From Lachnoclostridium sp. UBA933 (GTDB lineage Bacteria > Bacillota > Clostridia > Lachnospirales > Lachnospiraceae): 9,565 bases of DNA. A program made the position numbers and the translations under genes. The notes below the pieces were generated by a model. The model was not told the origin of the DNA, ran no database searches, and was given only the letters and a program-made list of their open reading frames with translations. Of this stretch, positions 6,801 to 9,565 are shown piece after piece (positions within the stretch are counted from its first letter, which is position 1; each line of letters starts with the position of its first letter). The DNA is taken from NCBI GenBank assembly GCA_002293545.1, contig DBDL01000162.1, positions 9,627-19,191 on the forward strand. Reading direction: 5' to 3'.

Positions 6801-9565
6801 ATGAGCCGGTGCCGTCAGCGGTTGGAGCCGGGGGTGAAAGATGTGACGATGCCGGAGGTTTGGTGGAGTTGGCTGAGCAATTACCGGGTATGGGAGGCGA
6901 ACCGCAAAATCTTTTTGTATCCCGAAAATTATATAACGCCGGAGCAGCGGAACAATAAAACGAAGCTGTTCAGGGAATTGGAAAACACATTAAAACAAGG
7001 GGACATCAACCCGGATACGGTTTCGGAAGCGTACATGAAATATTTGGACGCTTTCTCAGAGCTGGCGCAGTTGGTATATGTGGACGCTTATTACTGCAAA
7101 ATCAATTCGAGCAGGAAAGAGGACGCACCTACCCTGTTCCTGTTTGCGAGGACGCAGACCCAGCCGTATCAATACTACTATATCGTTTGTGAGTATGACG
7201 GTACGTGGTCCGAATGGAAAAAGGTTGACATCAGTGTGAATTCGGAAAATATTAGTCCCGTTTATGCGTTCAACAAACTATTCATATTCTGGGTGGAAAC
7301 AGAGAGGCAGAATAAAGGCGCGGAACCGGACGATTCCAATGCCGCCTATCTTTCCTCAATCAAATATTCCTTTTATAATTTCAGCGGGAACTGGGTACAG
7401 CCGCAAACGCTTGCCTCCGACATCGTCATATTTACAAAGAAAGACGGCAAGTTTCCGTTCAGTCACGAGTTTTTTAGTGACCCTGAACTGTTCAATCCGA
7501 AATCCCCATTTTGGAACCGGGTATATCCTCTTGTCGTACCGGAGTCCCAATATTACAGCTTTGGATCGGAAGTAAACAGGGCGGAAAAAATCGTACTGTT
7601 TTACGGTCCCATGATCCCAACCGAGGGAGGGGAAGTGTATCGTGATCCGGTTGCTCCGAGTACGGAGGACGCATTTTCCCAAATGCTGTATCAATGCGTA
7701 ATCAACTATAATTATTCCAGAGAAAGGGTAATTGACGGTTACCTCCCGATTTGTCAGCCTGTAGTGATTGACGACAGTCTTGAGCCGACATACCTGATGA
7801 ATCCGACGGAGTTTATCCTTTTACCGACCGATTTACCTGCCAGTGCCGAGAGCGCTTCACCAAAACTGGATCGGTTATCCGGTAACTTGTACCTCGTTCC
7901 GTCCCGTGACGTTATACATGACAATTATGACCAGCAGCAAATATTGAAGCCGGATTACCCGAAGAAACCGACGGACATTCTTTCCCGCGGCATGAGGGAC
8001 AACAGCTTTACCATACTGACGGTGAAAAACCATCCGTCCGCCTGGATATTCAATGGGGACAAAGAAAGCTTTCTGCTCGTGGATGATGAAAAGAACGCCT
8101 TGCCGATTGACGAAGGGGTGCTTAACAGCGGAACCCTGTTTGACGAGAAAGCGTTTGTAATGAAGACGCCGGAGATTACCACGGGGCTGGCAAAACTGAT
8201 TTTTACCAGACTTACGGAAAAGGGTTTTTTACTTGCGTACGGCATTATGAGAAAGAATATTACCTTTTTGGAGCTGTTTCGTGCGCTGAAAGACGAGATT
8301 TTGGCAGACCAGCCGATAACGGCGGATCGTCGTACGGCAATTGCAGAAACGGTGACCAATATGCTGGCAGGCAGACCTGTATTTAAAAAGGACGCTTTTG
8401 TTACAAAAAGCTGTGATATCGGTACGGCGGCATCGGAAACGATTTTTAACACCTTGATTGCCCAAGGGTACCTGGACGCATCCGGACGGCTGTTTGTGGA
8501 TATCGACTACTATGAATTATCTCTTGACGTGGCGGCAATGCTGAAAGGTCAGAAGATGGAAAAAGAAAAGACGGCGTTTGTATTGGATACGTTGTATCAG
8601 GGATGCTTCATGTCGCTGTTGGGATATTTCAGGAAACCGGGTCAGGCGGCGGTGAAGCAATGCAAAGTAAAGCGGCTGACGACAGCGGCGATTCACCGGC
8701 TTAGCCGGGCGCTGTTTTCGGGAGGGATTGACAGACTGTTAAGCCTTGACATGCAGCAAAGACCAAAAGAAGTGATCCTGCCGTTTGAGCGGTTTGGCTT
8801 TGAGGCGAGGAGGGTAACGCCGCCGGCGGCGGCAGACGGTGCGCAGGTGGACTTCGAGGGGGCGTATGGACTATATTACTGGGAACTGTTTTTTCACGGT
8901 CCCTTATACGTCTACAGTCTTCTTAAGGCGAACCAGCAATTTGAAAAAGCGGAGGATTGGATTAAGTACGTGTTTAACCCGACAGTTCCGGAGCGGGAGC
9001 TGAACGAAGCTTCTTTCCTTACTTCTGAAATAGGCACGGAAGCATCCAAGCAAATCTATACGATACTGCGAAACAAGAAAATTATTGGTCCGGACGGAAC
9101 ATTTAACGAGAATACCGATTTGAGCCAATACCTCAAGACGATTCTGAGTGGAAAACAGATTGTGACCGTGAGGAACATTTTATTGAACCACATGCTTAGC
9201 GCACCCCTGTCCAGACTATGGCAGTTCGCTCCGTTCCGCAGCCACACGCTGGACACGTTAAAGGAATGTTTAAGCAATGAAACCCAAATTGCCGCATATA
9301 ATTCTGACCCGTTCGACCCGCACGCGATTGCGCGGCTTCGGCTGGGGGCATATGAGAAGAACGTGGTAATGCAGTACATAGACAACTTGGTGGAATGGGG
9401 GGACTATTTGTTCAGTCAATACACATGGGAGTCGCTGACGTCCGCCACGATGCTGTACATATACGCCTATAACCTATTGGGGGAACGGCCAAAGAACCTC
9501 GGACCCGCCAAAGAAAAGGAACCGGTCAGCTTTGACGGCTTGTACAAAAAGTACGGCGGGGCGAT
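3870..9565 (+). CDS. Tc toxin subunit TcA (pore/receptor-binding component, 3' partial)
   Basis: I translated this frame by hand from 3870 to the right edge: 1898 codons with no stop. Complete TcA proteins are roughly 2200-2500 residues, so several hundred are missing. Motifs in order are: KSALIEEIKAYQRLLRIS (N-terminal VRP1-like helices); DYCGCSHCKSIFGPAAYLVDLLR (185-206); RRPDIYNLRLTCDNTNQTMPY (229-249); an all-helical shell to about 950; LYEYLLIDVEMEADMQISYVKEALNAVQLYMSRC, typical of the ABC-toxin N region (about 949-982); WWSWLSNYRVWEANRKIFLYPENYI (998-1022), which opens the neuraminidase-like domain; FSGGIDRLLSLDMQQ; DFEGAYGLYYWELFFHGP (from 1661); SRLWQFAPFR (to 1790); and DPFDPHAIARLR (from 1813). 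In known systems TcA forms a pentamer that binds cell-surface receptors, inserts its channel at a pH shift and passes the TcC effector. The pore-forming and TcB-binding segments should lie in the missing end. There is no Sec signal peptide, as usual for TcA. Family assignment is firm. The neuraminidase-like name describes fold, not enzyme activity. Confidence 0.95.
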   Translation, partial: MISLTGFLEQNPDIDLVSFDFLKEENLDGLNFGDGNVRLKRLNGSGAGEKDDLQNGEFAGGKSALIEEIKAYQRLLRISSEVDAETAESLRDAGFDSAMKIASLSKEKFVGEAVPALGEEAAEVAERIHQAAENRKNQALHLWAAAHGVLSPYTQSMRVNSIQDETVDFFEQLPSYQEIFGSLDYCGCSHCKSIFGPAAYLVDLLRVTEKYIEEPNKSTASARKSLKDRRPDIYNLRLTCDNTNQTMPYTEIVIQLLERVVLSKSPGNEIYKQLALTNYPFYMPMHLELEKIRIYLNAVKLRLSDVFQLMQVDDGQTSAEYLRLSAEEQVLLTTEQTSEAHLKTCYGVGKLADLNTAETFCYQTGMTNTELRELVYQNLSEKETDIRLQRYFFINQGLSSPVAIEQEGDKRVIKNLNAGALDRIHRFIRLSMKLGWSFTELDWALHCVCGKDFKISKESLSKLARLKMIADKTGLSVSGVCGMVFDLKTYGQLRTVGDENENAVQNTCYDHVFNGKGMEPYRPKYSLNSAFTQDIWILAFDGDKQNEQYKTIMERVSSGLKISRSDALLLMRTVFTSSKAEITVENLSLLYGHKSMMEIMGLDVQEYVILLKLSNYRIGEDRLEFVLRFLELAEFFKESKFTVYELDYMINGVSSSYLDVFYRQEDVAPFLASLPVLVGKTISKIESERNEQLDKLKEQIASFFSSSIPELDAVWYLSGAPDLLEVFIQYGREEKDTPGEILTQFSRSLVLVKKLGFCASETESVKEYHEKYGISDLKKPDLQNIVRLFQWKSLGNRLTDIHRDLLTYIKAENDEQAALALHSVMNLEKDRLSELLGFFKQGNAVVRLSCMVSAIGVMKKLASDFDFLKELSALSQKNAKEHWNDYTKTSKNLAAAVKSRYENNDWDGVFSKLTLEEQNIRRRALVGVSITILSQEPSAKWVKHPRHLYEYLLIDVEMEADMQISYVKEALNAVQLYMSRCRQRLEPGVKDVTMPEVWWSWLSNYRVWEANRKIFLYPENYITPEQRNNKTKLFRELENTLKQGDINPDTVSEAYMKYLDAFSELAQLVYVDAYYCKINSSRKEDAPTLFLFARTQTQPYQYYYIVCEYDGTWSEWKKVDISVNSENISPVYAFNKLFIFWVETERQNKGAEPDDSNAAYLSSIKYSFYNFSGNWVQPQTLASDIVIFTKKDGKFPFSHEFFSDPELFNPKSPFWNRVYPLVVPESQYYSFGSEVNRAEKIVLFYGPMIPTEGGEVYRDPVAPSTEDAFSQMLYQCVINYNYSRERVIDGYLPICQPVVIDDSLEPTYLMNPTEFILLPTDLPASAESASPKLDRLSGNLYLVPSRDVIHDNYDQQQILKPDYPKKPTDILSRGMRDNSFTILTVKNHPSAWIFNGDKESFLLVDDEKNALPIDEGVLNSGTLFDEKAFVMKTPEITTGLAKLIFTRLTEKGFLLAYGIMRKNITFLELFRALKDEILADQPITADRRTAIAETVTNMLAGRPVFKKDAFVTKSCDIGTAASETIFNTLIAQGYLDASGRLFVDIDYYELSLDVAAMLKGQKMEKEKTAFVLDTLYQGCFMSLLGYFRKPGQAAVKQCKVKRLTTAAIHRLSRALFSGGIDRLLSLDMQQRPKEVILPFERFGFEARRVTPPAAADGAQVDFEGAYGLYYWELFFHGPLYVYSLLKANQQFEKAEDWIKYVFNPTVPERELNEASFLTSEIGTEASKQIYTILRNKKIIGPDGTFNENTDLSQYLKTILSGKQIVTVRNILLNHMLSAPLSRLWQFAPFRSHTLDTLKECLSNETQIAAYNSDPFDPHAIARLRLGAYEKNVVMQYIDNLVEWGDYLFSQYTWESLTSATMLYIYAYNLLGERPKNLGPAKEKEPVSFDGLYKKYGGA

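Noticed and set aside
6840..7700. Active sialidase in the TcA neuraminidase-like domain
   Set aside because: The family name refers to fold similarity; I saw no Asp-box series (SxDxGxTW) or catalytic set that would support enzyme activity.
7955..8452. 165-codon antisense frame
   Set aside because: Opposite a continuous TcA reading frame; Ser/Phe/Val-rich composition with no recognisable motif. Treated as a shadow.
9056..9385. 109-codon antisense frame
   Set aside because: Covers the strongly conserved TcA blocks SRLWQFAPFR and DPFDPHAIARLR on the plus strand, so the coding signal belongs to TcA.

Overview
The window is one co-directional (+ strand) insecticidal-type toxin complex (Tc/ABC toxin) locus with almost no non-coding DNA. 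It holds three reading frames: the 3' 1141 codons of a TcB-TcC fusion (the RHS cocoon carrying a C-terminal effector), a 130-residue protein of unknown family that overlaps it by 4 bp, and the first 1898 codons of a TcA pore/receptor subunit that runs off the right edge. Both large genes are cut by the window, so the N-terminal SpvB/TcB part of the first and the pore-forming/TcB-binding end of the third are not visible.

Layout. Positions 3-3428: the reading frame is already open at the left edge. The first ~300 residues match the C-terminal part of TcB proteins and then continue without a stop into a TcC-type RHS region, an RHS core, and a ~160-residue variable tail after a DLDGN junction. 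Positions 3425-3817: a small acidic protein, ATGA-coupled to the toxin tail and preceded by AGGAGG. Positions 3818-3869: a 52-bp gap with no visible terminator, holding a strong ribosome binding site. Positions 3870-9565: a TcA-like protein with a GTG start and recognisable motifs in the usual order (CxCxxC/PAAYLVDLL, RRPDIYNL, ABC-toxin N region, neuraminidase-like WxWLxNYRVWEANRK, and the conserved DFEGAYGLYYWELFF and DPFDPHAIARLR regions).

How they would work together. In studied Tc toxins, TcA forms a pentameric bell that binds the target cell and injects; TcB and TcC form a closed shell around the self-cleaved TcC C-terminus, which is the cytotoxic effector. Here B and C are one polypeptide and BC lies upstream of A. 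The most interesting point is the small gene between BC and A. Its position, translational coupling and acidity against a basic toxin tail are what one expects of a cognate immunity protein, which classical insecticidal Tc loci are not known for. That reading is inference.

Organism. Consensus AGGAGG/AGGAGGTG Shine-Dalgarno sites at 5-6 nt spacing, a GTG start, middling G+C and an RHS end of the type GRMISADGLEYVNPEN...YRYCANNPVTLVDLDG suggest a Gram-positive bacterium of the Bacillota (for example Paenibacillus-like or clostridial). The sequence alone does not settle the genus. No tRNA, rRNA, CRISPR array or insertion sequence was seen.
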